Shown: piece after piece, positions 45,207 through 54,021 of the stretch
How positions within the stretch are numbered: position 1 is the stretch's first letter
Layout of the letters: the number at the start of each line of letters is the position of its first letter
Assembly (NCBI RefSeq): GCF_024171605.1
Contig: NZ_JALKAA010000001.1
Span: 558,001 to 622,000 of the forward strand
Direction: 5' to 3'
Source of the DNA: Pontibacter sp. HSC-36F09
Lineage (GTDB): Bacteria > Bacteroidota > Bacteroidia > Cytophagales > Hymenobacteraceae
DNA length: 64,000 nt
The notes under the pieces: generated by a model
Databases searched by the model: none
Seen by the model: the letters and a program-made list of their open reading frames with translations, nothing else
What the model was told of the DNA's origin: nothing
Position numbers and translations under genes: made by a program

Positions 45207-45665
45207 TTATCTGTATAAATAATAAGTATCCGTGAAGATGGCGCTTGGGTCAGATCCGTAATAGGTTCCTTCCAGCACCAGCATTCGTTGGTCGTGATGC
45301 AGGACATGGAACCGGGCGGACCATCCGAAATTGCTCAGCACAAACGCGTTGGGCTGCGAGTAGTCGGCTTTAAAACTGTCGCGGTACACACTCTTGTCGT
45401 TCTGTTGGCTTGCACGTTGCAAGAAGGCACTATCAGCCTTAAACTCGAAGTAGTCGCTTGTAGTGCCTGTGTACATCACCGAGGTGCAATTGCCACTACG
45501 GCACAGTTTGTTATTCACGCGCTCAATGCGCCACTTGCCCTGAACGGACTCGCGCAGGCCTTTCTCATTTACAACCGGTTGCATGTCTTCATCTGATTTT
45601 GCGCAGCCTGTCGCCATACCTGACAGAACAATAGCCATAGCCGCACACCACAACATCTTTTTCAT
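45207..45665 (-). CDS. Putative lipoprotein with lipocalin-like fold
   Basis: This 152-residue protein starts at the ATG at 45665, which opens a lipoprotein signal (MKKMLWCAAMAIVLSGMATGC). The mature part has the sequence character of lipocalin-like Bacteroidota proteins (VQGKWRIERVNN near residue 41, then repeated beta strands ending TYYLYR) and a Cys pair LCRSGNC. The longer frame upstream covers another small ORF and is rejected. The function is unknown. Confidence 0.65.
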   Translation of the reverse strand: MKKMLWCAAMAIVLSGMATGCAKSDEDMQPVVNEKGLRESVQGKWRIERVNNKLCRSGNCTSVMYTGTTSDYFEFKADSAFLQRASQQNDKSVYRDSFKADYSQPNAFVLSNFGWSARFHVLHHDQRMLVLEGTYYGSDPSAIFTDTYYLYR

Positions 45666-45682
45666 AGCACAGAAGGCGACGT

Positions 45683-45844
45683 TTAGAAGGCGCCCAAAAA
45701 GGAATTGTCTTGGATCGCGCAGCCTGAGAGCAGCACAGAAAAGAGTAAAAGCGCCAGCAATACATACCACCCCGATATGTTTTCACGGCCGGCAGCCACC
45801 AGGGCAACCAGAGTCTGCAGAACGTATCTCATGAACAGCATCAT
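45683..45844 (-). CDS. Possible small membrane protein
   Basis: A frame of about 50 residues (MMLFMRYVLQTLVALVAAGREN, then WYVLLALLLFSVLLSGC) has two hydrophobic stretches and ends 17 bp before the lipocalin-like lipoprotein start. Several in-frame ATG codons make the start uncertain. It is plausible as a small membrane peptide co-transcribed with that lipoprotein. There is no homology evidence, so confidence is low. Confidence 0.35.
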   Translation of the reverse strand: MMLFMRYVLQTLVALVAAGRENISGWYVLLALLLFSVLLSGCAIQDNSFLGAF

Positions 45845-45941
45845 TTGCATAGCGCTTTTATCTAAAATCAACCAATCACTCTATACTCTTATGATTCCAA
45901 TTGGCGCCGAAGGGTTGCAAGGCCCTAAAAAAAATCTGAAA

Positions 45942-47654
45942 TTATTTTCGGGAGTTGCCCAGCTGGTAGTTCAGGCTCATGTTCATGCCAATGGCGTAGG
46001 GTTTTCCCTGTGGTGCGGCGGCTTTGTCCGGGTCTGCCACCAGGGTGTTGAAGTAATGCCGCACCTCCGGGCCAAGTGCCAGCGTCAGGTTAGACGAGAT
46101 GCGTTTGCCAACACCCACAGAGCCATTTCCGGAGAATTGCACGTTGCGGAAAGGCGAGTCATAGTCGTCGGCGGTGTAATTGACTGACTGCACCTCCTGA
46201 TTGGAAGCCGTCACGCTGGACTCCAGCAGGAAGTTGGCAGCCACACCCGCGGCGGCATACACGAACCAGTCTTTGTTGATGTCATGCTCGTACTGCAAGC
46301 CTACCGGCACGGTCAGGTGGCGGTACTTGTACTCGGTATCGAACGAGTCGCCTGTGCGGGCCACGCTCACGGAGTCGGACGAGAAGCCATCGTTTAGTGC
46401 CGACGTGAAGTAGGTGGTTGGGCTGAGTTCGTAGCGCTCGTTAGAGCGCGGTTTGGTCCAGAACTGGCGCACGATAAAGTTAGACCTGGAGCGTGACTTG
46501 CTCTCGCTGTAACCTATACCTGTCAGCAGCTTCAGCTTCTTCTTTAATTTGAAACCGGCTTTCGCCTCCACTGCATAGGAGTAGGCTGGTTGCGTGCTCT
46601 CTTCAAACTCGTCGCGGGCGGCCGATATATTCTGGAAAGACTCTTTCGACGCATTGACACTTGGGCCTGCTGCTGCCAGGCTGAATCTGTTAGCACTGTT
46701 CTTTGGCATAGAGAGCGGGTCCGGCAGGCCAATGTTCTGTTCGAACACAGACGGCACATAAGCCAGGTTCAGGCTCCAGCGGCTGTTTGATTTGGTTGCT
46801 GCTTCCACGGTTTTCGGTTGCTGGGCAGCAAGTTTACTCTGCGCCGCCTCCACTGACTGCTGAGCTTGTTGACGGCTGGCCTGTTGTGCCTCGCTCATCT
46901 CGGCAAACGACTTAGGCCTGGCTGCCAGCGACTGGCTTCCTACTGGAAATTGCTGTCCTGTAGCTGGTGCACTGTTTCCGAATGTGATCGTTACACTCTC
47001 CCAGGTGATGATCTGGATATAGCGATTGCCATGAGGAGCGAAAAGATTGCCTTGCGCACCACCAGCGGCGTTGCCAGGAAACCCGCCCGACACATAGCCT
47101 CTGCTACGGCCCGGCATAGGCGTGTAGCCCAGGTATGAACTGTAACCCGGCGACACATTGTAATAATCGCCTGCCTGTGGGCCGTCATTAAGTTTGATTA
47201 CTTTGGCAGTTGCCGTCCGCCCGTCTTGATTTGTACCTCTAGCATTTGTCGCTTGCTTGGTAGTTGCTGTTTCCTCTGTGTAGGTATAGGCCATAGCCGC
47301 GGCTTCCTCTTGCTGTGTAGCATAGGCCTGCATGGCCTCCTCCACAGTTGCAGGGGCAGCAGCTGATTTGGTTGCCGGTGCGGCGGCTATACCTGGCTGG
47401 GCTCCAGGCTGGTTCAGGCTGCCACTGTAGTAATAGGCCAGCAGTGCGCCGGTCAGGGCAAAAAGCACAAAACAGGCCGCAGCGAGCTGTCGGTAAAAGA
47501 GTGCCCGTTTCTTGTAATCCTTGTTTTCCTGCACGGTCAGGTCGTGGTCGATGCGGGCCCAGAGGTCCGGGGCAGGCCTGGCCTCAGCATCGAACAGGCG
47601 GCGCTGGAATTCGTCTTCCAGGGTGTTTCGCTTATGGTTATTGGCTGATGACAT
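45942..47654 (-). CDS. Membrane-anchored protein with C-terminal outer-membrane beta-barrel-like domain
   Basis: This 570-residue protein starts at the ATG at 47654, which overlaps the end of the ECF sigma gene by 17 bp. Residues 1-56 are cytoplasmic and hydrophilic (LEDEFQRRLFDAEARPAPDL), followed by one membrane helix (LAAACFVLFALTGALLAYYY). A long Ala/Gln-rich low-complexity region follows. The C-terminal 250 residues resemble an outer-membrane beta-barrel (YAVEAKAGFKLKKKLKLLTG, VGKRISSNLTLALGPEVRHY). The N-terminus fits an anti-sigma role for the coupled sigma factor. One chain linking both membranes is an unusual architecture; the C-terminal part could instead be periplasmic. Confidence 0.75.
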   Translation of the reverse strand: MSSANNHKRNTLEDEFQRRLFDAEARPAPDLWARIDHDLTVQENKDYKKRALFYRQLAAACFVLFALTGALLAYYYSGSLNQPGAQPGIAAAPATKSAAAPATVEEAMQAYATQQEEAAAMAYTYTEETATTKQATNARGTNQDGRTATAKVIKLNDGPQAGDYYNVSPGYSSYLGYTPMPGRSRGYVSGGFPGNAAGGAQGNLFAPHGNRYIQIITWESVTITFGNSAPATGQQFPVGSQSLAARPKSFAEMSEAQQASRQQAQQSVEAAQSKLAAQQPKTVEAATKSNSRWSLNLAYVPSVFEQNIGLPDPLSMPKNSANRFSLAAAGPSVNASKESFQNISAARDEFEESTQPAYSYAVEAKAGFKLKKKLKLLTGIGYSESKSRSRSNFIVRQFWTKPRSNERYELSPTTYFTSALNDGFSSDSVSVARTGDSFDTEYKYRHLTVPVGLQYEHDINKDWFVYAAAGVAANFLLESSVTASNQEVQSVNYTADDYDSPFRNVQFSGNGSVGVGKRISSNLTLALGPEVRHYFNTLVADPDKAAAPQGKPYAIGMNMSLNYQLGNSRK

Positions 47655-48216
47655 GCTCTTGATATGATTTCTCCTGGCGCTCGAGCATACCTTGCAGTAT
47701 GGCCCTGGCGCGTGAATACTGTGACTTTGATGTACCTTCGGAAATGCCAAGCATCTCCCCTATTTCTTTATGATTGTAACCCTCGATGGCGTACAGGTTG
47801 AACACCATGCGGTAGCGTGGGGCCAGGCTTTGGATCATGCTGAGCAACTCATCCATGGAGTAGCCCGTCAGGATAACGCCCTCCGACGCGATGTTGCTCA
47901 CTTCCTCCGTTTCATGTGAAACGGTCATGAGCGACTTCTGCCGCAGCTGTTTCAGGGCGGTGTTGATCATGATGCGACGCACCCAAAACTCGAGCGGACA
48001 GTCCCGCTTGAAATTCTGAATATTGGCAAACACTTTCACAAACCCTTCCTGCATCATATCCTCTGCCTCGAAGCTCGTGGGGGCGTAGCGCATACAAACC
48101 GCCATCATCTTGCGCGAGTAAAGGTCATAGAGCAGCCGCTGCATGTCCCGCTTGCCGGCAATGCACCCCTCTATGAGTTTATCCTCGTCTGACTTAGGTT
48201 TTGTAAAAAGCTTCAA
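47638..48216 (-). CDS. ECF-type RNA polymerase sigma factor
   Basis: This 192-residue sigma factor has region 2 (MQRLLYDLYSRKMMAVCMRY, FEAEDMMQEGFVKVFANIQ) and region 4 with helix-turn-helix EGYNHKEIGEMLGISEGTSK. It is coupled to the downstream membrane protein by a 17-bp overlap, so the two probably form a transmembrane signalling pair. It is distinct from the sigma factor at 18053-18646, which has a soluble zinc-type partner. Confidence 0.92.
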   Translation of the reverse strand: MKLFTKPKSDEDKLIEGCIAGKRDMQRLLYDLYSRKMMAVCMRYAPTSFEAEDMMQEGFVKVFANIQNFKRDCPLEFWVRRIMINTALKQLRQKSLMTVSHETEEVSNIASEGVILTGYSMDELLSMIQSLAPRYRMVFNLYAIEGYNHKEIGEMLGISEGTSKSQYSRARAILQGMLERQEKSYQEHVISQ

Positions 48217-48387
48217 ACGCCTTTCCTTTTAGCTCCACTCCTATGATTCCCATAGCGAGGCAATGGTTGCAAGCACAAAAAAATAATTTTTCACCTCTGG
48301 TGGATGGCATAAAAGCGCACCAAGAACAATTGCACAGTAAATATATTAAGATTAAATATTCCTACAACAGAAAACTGTGTATAAACA

Positions 48388-48420
48388 GCAAGGGCCTCTC
48401 CAAAACGGAAAGGCCCTTGC
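48388..48420 (-). terminator. Hairpin downstream of the DUF1232 gene
   Basis: A 14-bp inverted repeat with one mismatch (48388-48401 and 48407-48420; core GCAAGGGCCT) lies just after the DUF1232 stop. There is no immediate T run on the minus strand. Confidence 0.6.
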
Positions 48421-48446
48421 CGGAATTATTTAAGGTGAGAGAGGTT

Positions 48447-48848
48447 TTAGAGGACAGTTAAGAACAAAAGCTTGTAGAACATGATCGAGAAAAGGGCAGC
48501 GATCAAAACCCAGGTATAGCCGATGATCTGGTAAGCGTCAGAGGCCCCTTCGCCATCCTGACTCAGCACTTCATAGGCCTGCAGCCGGGCTTGCCCCAGT
48601 ATGTTTTTGGACACCAGTTGATAAGCAGTGTGTATACCCAGCACCACCAGCACCACATCATCCAGAAAACCGAAGACAGGCACCAGGTCAGGAATCAGAT
48701 CGATGGGAGAAATAGCATAGCCGATGACCACAGCCAGCAAGAGCGGCACATACCATCTCACCTCCGGATGGCGGGCAGACAGGTATAGGGCGTAAATCTC
48801 CGCATTCATCTCATGCGCTTTCTGGCGAAGGTAGGTCAAGTGCATCAT
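48447..48848 (-). CDS. DUF1232 (YkvA-type) membrane protein
   Basis: This 133-residue protein contains the DUF1232 signature YAISPIDLIPDLVPVFGFLDDV (about 44-65) in a hydrophobic segment, and a second membrane helix near the C-terminus (GYTWVLIAALFSIMFYKLL). An in-frame Met one codon later (MHLTYLRQ) is an equally possible start. The family is widespread but has no established function. It is monocistronic. Confidence 0.85.
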   Translation of the reverse strand: MMHLTYLRQKAHEMNAEIYALYLSARHPEVRWYVPLLLAVVIGYAISPIDLIPDLVPVFGFLDDVVLVVLGIHTAYQLVSKNILGQARLQAYEVLSQDGEGASDAYQIIGYTWVLIAALFSIMFYKLLFLTVL

Positions 48849-48945
48849 GGGTGTAAGAGTAAGGGGGTGATTTATTTCTCCTTACGCAGCAGCACTACCA
48901 GAAAGTTTCATAATAACATAAAATATACGCAATATTTTATTAAGG

Positions 48946-49683
48946 CTATTCGTTAGCCCAGATTTTCCAGGCAGCTTCGGCCTGCGCATGGAGCATGGGC
49001 AACCCGTTCATCGTATGCGCCCCTGCTAGGCGACCTTTTTGCAGGAATAGGGTTTCCTGGGGGTTATAGACCAGGTCGTAGAGAAAGTGTCCCGGTGTCA
49101 GGGCATCGTAAGGTATAGCCGGAGCGCTTGCTGTGTCGGGGGCCATACCTAATGGTGTCGTGTTGATAATCAGGGCATAAGCCTGCAGTACCTCTGGTGT
49201 TATGGCCTCGTAAGGCAGCTGATTTTGGGCAGGGATTCGGGAGACGGAGGTATAAGGTATAGCCAGTTCTTCCAGAGCGGCCCAGACGGCTTTGGCAGCG
49301 CCGCCCGTTCCGAGCACAAGCGCTTGGGCGCCCTTACCCGCCGGATAAAACTGCTGCAGCGTATCCCGGAAACCAATATAGTCGGTGTTATAGCCTTTGG
49401 TTCTGCCGCCCGCTATTTTGATGGTATTCACGGCGCCTATACGGGTAGCGCTATCGTCCAGTCCGTGCAGGTATGGGATAACGACTTCTTTATAAGGCAC
49501 CGTCACATTCAACCCGACTAACTCAGGCTCATGCGCTAGCAGTTCAGGGAAACCAGCGATATCGGGCAGTTCGTAAAGTTCATAAGCAGCGTCGGCTATA
49601 CCTTCGCGGGCGAACTTCTCTGTGAAGTAACGCTTCGAGAAGGAGTGTCCGAGTTTTTTGCCGATTAGACCGAATTTACGCAT
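48946..49683 (-). CDS. aroE: Shikimate dehydrogenase
   Basis: AroE (245 residues) reduces 3-dehydroshikimate to shikimate with NADPH in aromatic amino acid synthesis. The N-terminal substrate motif GKKLGHSFSKRYF, the catalytic Lys segment NVTVPYKE (near residue 64), the substrate-binding NTDYIGF, and the Gly-rich nucleotide segment LGTGGAAKAVWAA are visible. It is followed 22 bp upstream by the DUF368 gene on the same strand. At 245 residues it is at the short end of the family. Confidence 0.95.
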   Translation of the reverse strand: MRKFGLIGKKLGHSFSKRYFTEKFAREGIADAAYELYELPDIAGFPELLAHEPELVGLNVTVPYKEVVIPYLHGLDDSATRIGAVNTIKIAGGRTKGYNTDYIGFRDTLQQFYPAGKGAQALVLGTGGAAKAVWAALEELAIPYTSVSRIPAQNQLPYEAITPEVLQAYALIINTTPLGMAPDTASAPAIPYDALTPGHFLYDLVYNPQETLFLQKGRLAGAHTMNGLPMLHAQAEAAWKIWANE

Positions 49684-49705
49684 ATCTTTTTTGATTTAAG
49701 GATAG

Positions 49706-50650
49706 CTATACCTTCCCGGCAGGGCGCTCAGCAATGCGATCGAGCAGGTATACCACCAGGAAACCGAAAATGGCCAGCAGCACCGTGTAGAACAGATATG
49801 AACTCTCGCCTGTCAGCTGGGCATACTGAGCCGGCAGTATGTTTTCCTGCAGGAGCGGCTTCACTTCGCCGTGGCGGTCGGTATACGTTTCGAGTGTTTT
49901 TTTCCAGGGCCATACCTTGTTGAGCGAACCCAGCATAAAGCCCGTTAGCAGCGCTACGGTCACGTTATGGTACTTCTTCAGCATCCAGTTGAGCACATGC
50001 GAAAAAGCCAGCAGGCCCGTCACGCAGCCCACGCCGAACACCAGAATGATGTCAATCTTAAACTCTTTGAGCGCATTCATGATGAACTCATACTTAGCCA
50101 TCAGCAGCAACAGGAAACTTCCCGAAATACCGGGCAGGATCATGGCGCAAATCGCGATAGCGCCTGCTATGAAAACGAACCAATGCGCCTCAGGTGTCTG
50201 CATTGGCACAGCCACCGTGATGTAATAGGCCATAACCGCCCCGATAAGTCCGAACAGGATGGTAGCAGGCCGCCAATGGGTTATCTTTTTAGCCACCACA
50301 ACAACCGACGCCACGATCAAGCCAAAGAAGAAACCCCACACCATAATTGGGTAGGTCGCCAGCAGGTATACCACCAGATTGGAAAGCGTCAGGATGGAAG
50401 TAAAAATACCGGCCAGCAGCACCACCAGAAAACTTCCATTAATGTGCTGCCAGAAGCCTTTGATATCGAAACGTGACAGCAATCGCAGCGCATCACCATT
50501 AACAGAACGGATGGCATCCAGCAACTCTTCGTAAATACCTGATATAAAGGCAATAGTACCTCCGGAAACGCCAGGCACCACGTCAGCAGCACCCATACTA
50601 ATACCTTTTAAATAGAGGAGCAGGTGTTCTTTTAAAGATCGTCGTTTCAT
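49706..50650 (-). CDS. DUF368 membrane protein (undecaprenyl-phosphate translocase type)
   Basis: This 314-residue polytopic protein starts at the ATG at 50650 (MKRRSLKEHLLLYLKG). The DUF368 signature GAADVVPGVSGGTIAFISGIYEE (about residues 18-40) and a second related half GISGSFLLLLMAKYE are present, with eight or more membrane helices. DUF368 (PopT) and DedA proteins have been implicated in recycling undecaprenyl phosphate for cell-wall synthesis. It precedes aroE in a likely two-gene operon. The longer frame upstream overlaps the terminator and is rejected. Confidence 0.88.
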   Translation of the reverse strand: MKRRSLKEHLLLYLKGISMGAADVVPGVSGGTIAFISGIYEELLDAIRSVNGDALRLLSRFDIKGFWQHINGSFLVVLLAGIFTSILTLSNLVVYLLATYPIMVWGFFFGLIVASVVVVAKKITHWRPATILFGLIGAVMAYYITVAVPMQTPEAHWFVFIAGAIAICAMILPGISGSFLLLLMAKYEFIMNALKEFKIDIILVFGVGCVTGLLAFSHVLNWMLKKYHNVTVALLTGFMLGSLNKVWPWKKTLETYTDRHGEVKPLLQENILPAQYAQLTGESSYLFYTVLLAIFGFLVVYLLDRIAERPAGKV

Positions 50651-50680
50651 GCTTTTAATAATCTGGATTTGGCTAAGCAC

Positions 50681-50721
50681 AAAAAAATTGCCCATCGGTA
50701 AACCCGACGGGCAATTTTTTT
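50681..50721 (-). terminator. Terminator of the phosphosulfolactate synthase gene
   Basis: A long hairpin (50681-50693 and 50709-50721, AAAAAAATTGCCC/GGGCAATTTTTTT) continues inward with one mismatch. On the minus strand it is followed by its own T run. Confidence 0.9.
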
Positions 50722-50734
50722 GATTCGTTTTGTA

Positions 50735-51523
50735 TTAAGCGTCTATGATGGGCTGTCCGTTGTTGATGAAGTGCGTGAAAGTGTCGCCCCGCAAACCGAG
50801 TCGGATCGTCTCGAGCGGAATAACCTCGCTTGGCGCAATGTTACCCAAGTTCACGTTAGCACCCAGCAGTTTGATGAACCATACCTGCTGCGCTTTCTGA
50901 GGTGCTTCCCACAGGATCTTCTCAAACGGAATTTTGGTCAGGATCTCCTCAACCAGACCGCTTCGCACCTCTCCTGTGGAGCGGAACAAGCCTACGTTGC
51001 CTCCCTCACGGGCCTCCCCGATCACTTTCCAGGCGCCTGCTTCCAGCTCAGCCTGCATCAGCCTGATCCACATATAAGGCGGGATGATCTTCTCAGCGTC
51101 CTTTGAGCCAACTTCTGAGAGAACCGTCACCTGCTCAGACAGCGTCCGGATGTAACCGCACTTTTTCTCGTGGTTCATTTCGATAGAGCCGTCCGATACC
51201 TCCGCAAATGTCATATTATACTTATCGAGCACACGGCGGTAGTCTTCGAACTGGTTGCGGGCGATGAAGGCCTCAAACAAAGTACCTCCGAAGTAGACAG
51301 GTATACCGGCTGCGCGGTAGGCATCCAGCTTCCGCTGCAGGTTTGGCACCACATACGAGGTAGCCCAGCCCAGTTTCACGATGTCTACGTACTCACCTGC
51401 CACATCCAGGAAGTCTTCTACTTCACGTATGCTCAGGCCTTTGTCCATGGCCATGGTAAAGCCACGCTCACGCGGCTTTGCTGCACGCTCTGGCAGGCCG
51501 TTCAGAATATAATTGCTGTTCAT
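50735..51523 (-). CDS. Phosphosulfolactate synthase (ComA family)
   Basis: This 262-residue TIM-barrel protein matches the ComA/phosphosulfolactate synthase family, which adds sulfite to phosphoenolpyruvate. Diagnostic segments are RGFTMAMDKGLS (residues 20-31), DIVKLGWATSYVV, YFGGTLFEAFIARNQ and VSDGSIEM. Its start overlaps the upstream TPR gene stop by one base. In methanogens ComA starts coenzyme M synthesis; in Bacillus a homologue makes sulfolactate. In Bacteroidota a sulfonate for sulfonolipids or a sulfolactate pool are possible ends, but no other sulfonate gene is nearby. Confidence 0.87.
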   Translation of the reverse strand: MNSNYILNGLPERAAKPRERGFTMAMDKGLSIREVEDFLDVAGEYVDIVKLGWATSYVVPNLQRKLDAYRAAGIPVYFGGTLFEAFIARNQFEDYRRVLDKYNMTFAEVSDGSIEMNHEKKCGYIRTLSEQVTVLSEVGSKDAEKIIPPYMWIRLMQAELEAGAWKVIGEAREGGNVGLFRSTGEVRSGLVEEILTKIPFEKILWEAPQKAQQVWFIKLLGANVNLGNIAPSEVIPLETIRLGLRGDTFTHFINNGQPIIDA

Positions 51524-52920
51524 TATTTGCGATATTGGTCAATTAGTCGGGATAATGCGCGCTGAGACTCAAGCTCGGGGAAGAACTCAAACAACAGCTT
51601 ATGTTTTTCGAAGTCCAAAATTAATGCATTTTCCAGATAATTGTATGCTTCTCGGTATTTTCCTGCCGAAAGCATGTAGGCACAAGCCCTGTAATACAGC
51701 TCTGCTTCGTCAGGCTGCAGCTCTATCGCATTCAGAATTATTTCAGTTGCTTCCTCAAAATTACCCTGCTCGTACAGGATTATTGACCAGTTAAGGTATA
51801 TGTCTTTGTCTTCCGGCTGAATTTCAGCAGCACGCGCATAGCTCTCCAGCGCCGACACCACGTGGCCCACATGGTACTCGGCCGAAGCCAGCGCCACCCA
51901 GTAATCCACACTATCGTCGTAAAGCGTGACGGCCTTCTTAAAGAAGTGCACCGACTCATACCACTTGCCCTGCGCATCCAGCACCACGCCTATGCCAAAC
52001 CAAGCCTCGTCCATCTCCGGGTCCAGGTCAATAGCCTTTTGGTAATAGCGGCGCGACAGGTCCCACTGCTGCATCTTCTCGTAGCATTCGCCTATGTTGC
52101 AGAACACCTCTGCTGAGGGCGAACCGTGCTCCAGCATGCCGTTAAAGGCTTCGATGGCTTTGGTATACTCCCCAATAAACACATAGGCATTGGCCATGTT
52201 GTTGTAAGCCGTGATAAAATCGGGCTTGATAAGGGTAGAGTAGTCGTAAGCGGCAATGGCCTTATCGTAAGATCCCATCTTGTTGTACACGTTACCCAGG
52301 TTAAACCAAGCCACATACGAGTAGGGGTCTTTGTCGATAAAGGCCTGAAAGAAGGGCAACTCCTCGCGCATAGAGCCGGTTATCTCCATACAGTAGATGA
52401 TCTCCTGCATGGCGGCCTCGTTTTCCACGTTCAGTTCGATGCACTTCTTATAGTACTTAATAGCTGAGCTGAACTTGCCCCAACTTTGGTAAGTCAGGCC
52501 AATGTTGAAATAGATATCGTCGCGGTCCTCAGCAAAGGCCAGGGCTTTTTTGAAATGGTCTACGGCATTGCGATACTCGCCGCGCTGCGTAAAAATGATG
52601 CCCCGGGTCAGGAGCACATCGGGGTTCTGCGGCTCCACTTCGGCCACCTGGTCGATGAGGACCATGGCGTCTTCGAAGTTGCCGGACATGGCCAGCAGCT
52701 GCGCTTTGTCTATCTGGAGCCCCGTCGAAAAAGGATACTGTGCAATAGCGGACTCACAGGCCAGCAGCGCCTTCTTATAGTCAAAGCTAGCGGTATAGTG
52801 GTCTATTATATATTCAAAATCGGTCAGGTCAAAAAAAACGGTCTCGTTTGTACCCAGCATCTGCTCGAACCGAATGATCAGTTCAGAATCCTCGCTGTGC
52901 TCGTCAAAATTCTCTTTCAT
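51523..52920 (-). CDS. TPR-repeat protein
   Basis: This 465-residue protein consists of about ten tetratricopeptide repeats of 34 residues, such as IYFNIGLTYQSWGKFSSAIK, WFNLGNVYNKMGSYDKAIA and AWFGIGVVLDAQGKWYESV. The N-terminus is acidic (MKENFDEHSEDSELIIRFEQ). There is no signal peptide, so it is a cytoplasmic scaffold or adaptor. It is translationally coupled to the phosphosulfolactate synthase gene by a one-base stop/start overlap. Binding partners are unknown. Confidence 0.88.
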   Translation of the reverse strand: MKENFDEHSEDSELIIRFEQMLGTNETVFFDLTDFEYIIDHYTASFDYKKALLACESAIAQYPFSTGLQIDKAQLLAMSGNFEDAMVLIDQVAEVEPQNPDVLLTRGIIFTQRGEYRNAVDHFKKALAFAEDRDDIYFNIGLTYQSWGKFSSAIKYYKKCIELNVENEAAMQEIIYCMEITGSMREELPFFQAFIDKDPYSYVAWFNLGNVYNKMGSYDKAIAAYDYSTLIKPDFITAYNNMANAYVFIGEYTKAIEAFNGMLEHGSPSAEVFCNIGECYEKMQQWDLSRRYYQKAIDLDPEMDEAWFGIGVVLDAQGKWYESVHFFKKAVTLYDDSVDYWVALASAEYHVGHVVSALESYARAAEIQPEDKDIYLNWSIILYEQGNFEEATEIILNAIELQPDEAELYYRACAYMLSAGKYREAYNYLENALILDFEKHKLLFEFFPELESQRALSRLIDQYRK

Positions 52921-52988
52921 CTCCTATATCCCACAAACTGCAAAAGGCAGTTCTTGTCTTTTAACTACATTTATAAACTGCAAATAGT

Positions 52989-53999
52989 TTAGTTTGCGCG
53001 GGTCAGTTCCGGACCTCTCTGATTCTGTGCTATTTGCAGCAAACCCTGGCAAGTCCAGGCAATGGATTCGGTCAGTGCCCTGAACTCCATACCTGTTGTT
53101 TTGCGAACTTTCTGATTGTCAAACACGTGGCTTTTAGTGGTCACGCGGGCGGTGTCTTTTGTGATGAGCGGTCGCCCACCCGTCAGCCAGGCACGGGCAT
53201 GCTCCAGTCGCCATACTACCTCGGCCAGCGCCGGCGAAACTTTAAAAGTGGGAGCCTTCTTGCCAAAGCATTGGGCAGCCTCCTCAAAAAACTCTTTATA
53301 AGTGAGTTGTCCGGCATTCAGGATAAATCTTTCGCCGGAAACATCCGAGAACGTCAGGCGCAGCATAGCCTCGACCACATCGCGCACATCCACGAAATTA
53401 GCACTGCCTGGGGTATAGAATGGTCGCTGCTGGTACACATACTTGAAAAGACGTGTGCTGCTGCGGTTCCAGTCGGCCGGTCCCAACACCACAGAAGGGT
53501 TCACGATCACGGCCTGCAGCCCTTCAGCTATACCTCGCCATACCTCCAGCTCGCCGTAGTGCTTCGACTCGGCATAGGCTGATTGCTTCTCGCCGGCATC
53601 CCACTTGCTGGTTTCATTCAGCAGCGTAGCATCCTTGTTGCGGCCAATGGCGGCAATTGAGCTAACATGACACAGCTTGATCTCTTCCTCCACTTCCAGA
53701 CAGGCATCCACGATATTGGCAGTGCCAACCACATTCACCTGCTGCAGCAACTCGGCATCCTGCGGCGCATACGACACCAAGCCGGCACTATGAAACACGT
53801 AGGCTGCGCCCTGCAGCGCTTTTCGCAGCAAGGCAACATCCAGAATATCGCCCTCTACCCACTCTACCTGGTCAGCCTGCGTTACAGCCGGCACCTGGCC
53901 CCGGTATAGCGCACGCACCCGGTGGCCCTGCGCGACGAGTGCCGGTATAAGATAGCTGCCAATCAGGCCGCTGCCGCCTGTCACGAAAACCATCGACAT
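52989..53999 (-). CDS. NAD-dependent epimerase/dehydratase (extended SDR)
   Basis: This 336-residue extended short-chain dehydrogenase has the nucleotide-binding motif VTGGSGLIGSYL at the N-terminus and the catalytic YAESKHYGE (Tyr and Lys near residue 145). Conserved GPADWNRSSTRLFKYV and FVDVRDVVEAM segments follow. It resembles the dihydroflavonol-4-reductase-like group found in many bacteria. The natural substrate, a sugar nucleotide or a small carbonyl compound, is unknown. It lies 22 bp upstream of the phosphatase gene on the same strand. Confidence 0.85.
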   Translation of the reverse strand: MSMVFVTGGSGLIGSYLIPALVAQGHRVRALYRGQVPAVTQADQVEWVEGDILDVALLRKALQGAAYVFHSAGLVSYAPQDAELLQQVNVVGTANIVDACLEVEEEIKLCHVSSIAAIGRNKDATLLNETSKWDAGEKQSAYAESKHYGELEVWRGIAEGLQAVIVNPSVVLGPADWNRSSTRLFKYVYQQRPFYTPGSANFVDVRDVVEAMLRLTFSDVSGERFILNAGQLTYKEFFEEAAQCFGKKAPTFKVSPALAEVVWRLEHARAWLTGGRPLITKDTARVTTKSHVFDNQKVRKTTGMEFRALTESIAWTCQGLLQIAQNQRGPELTRAN

Positions 54000-54021
54000 G
54001 GGTATAGGGTGAGTTAAGGGA

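Noticed and set aside
47655..47750. Upstream extension of the beta-barrel protein (32 extra codons)
   Set aside because: It lies inside the sigma-factor gene in another frame and has Cys/His-rich noise composition; the ATG at 47654 starts a normal cytoplasmic N-terminus.
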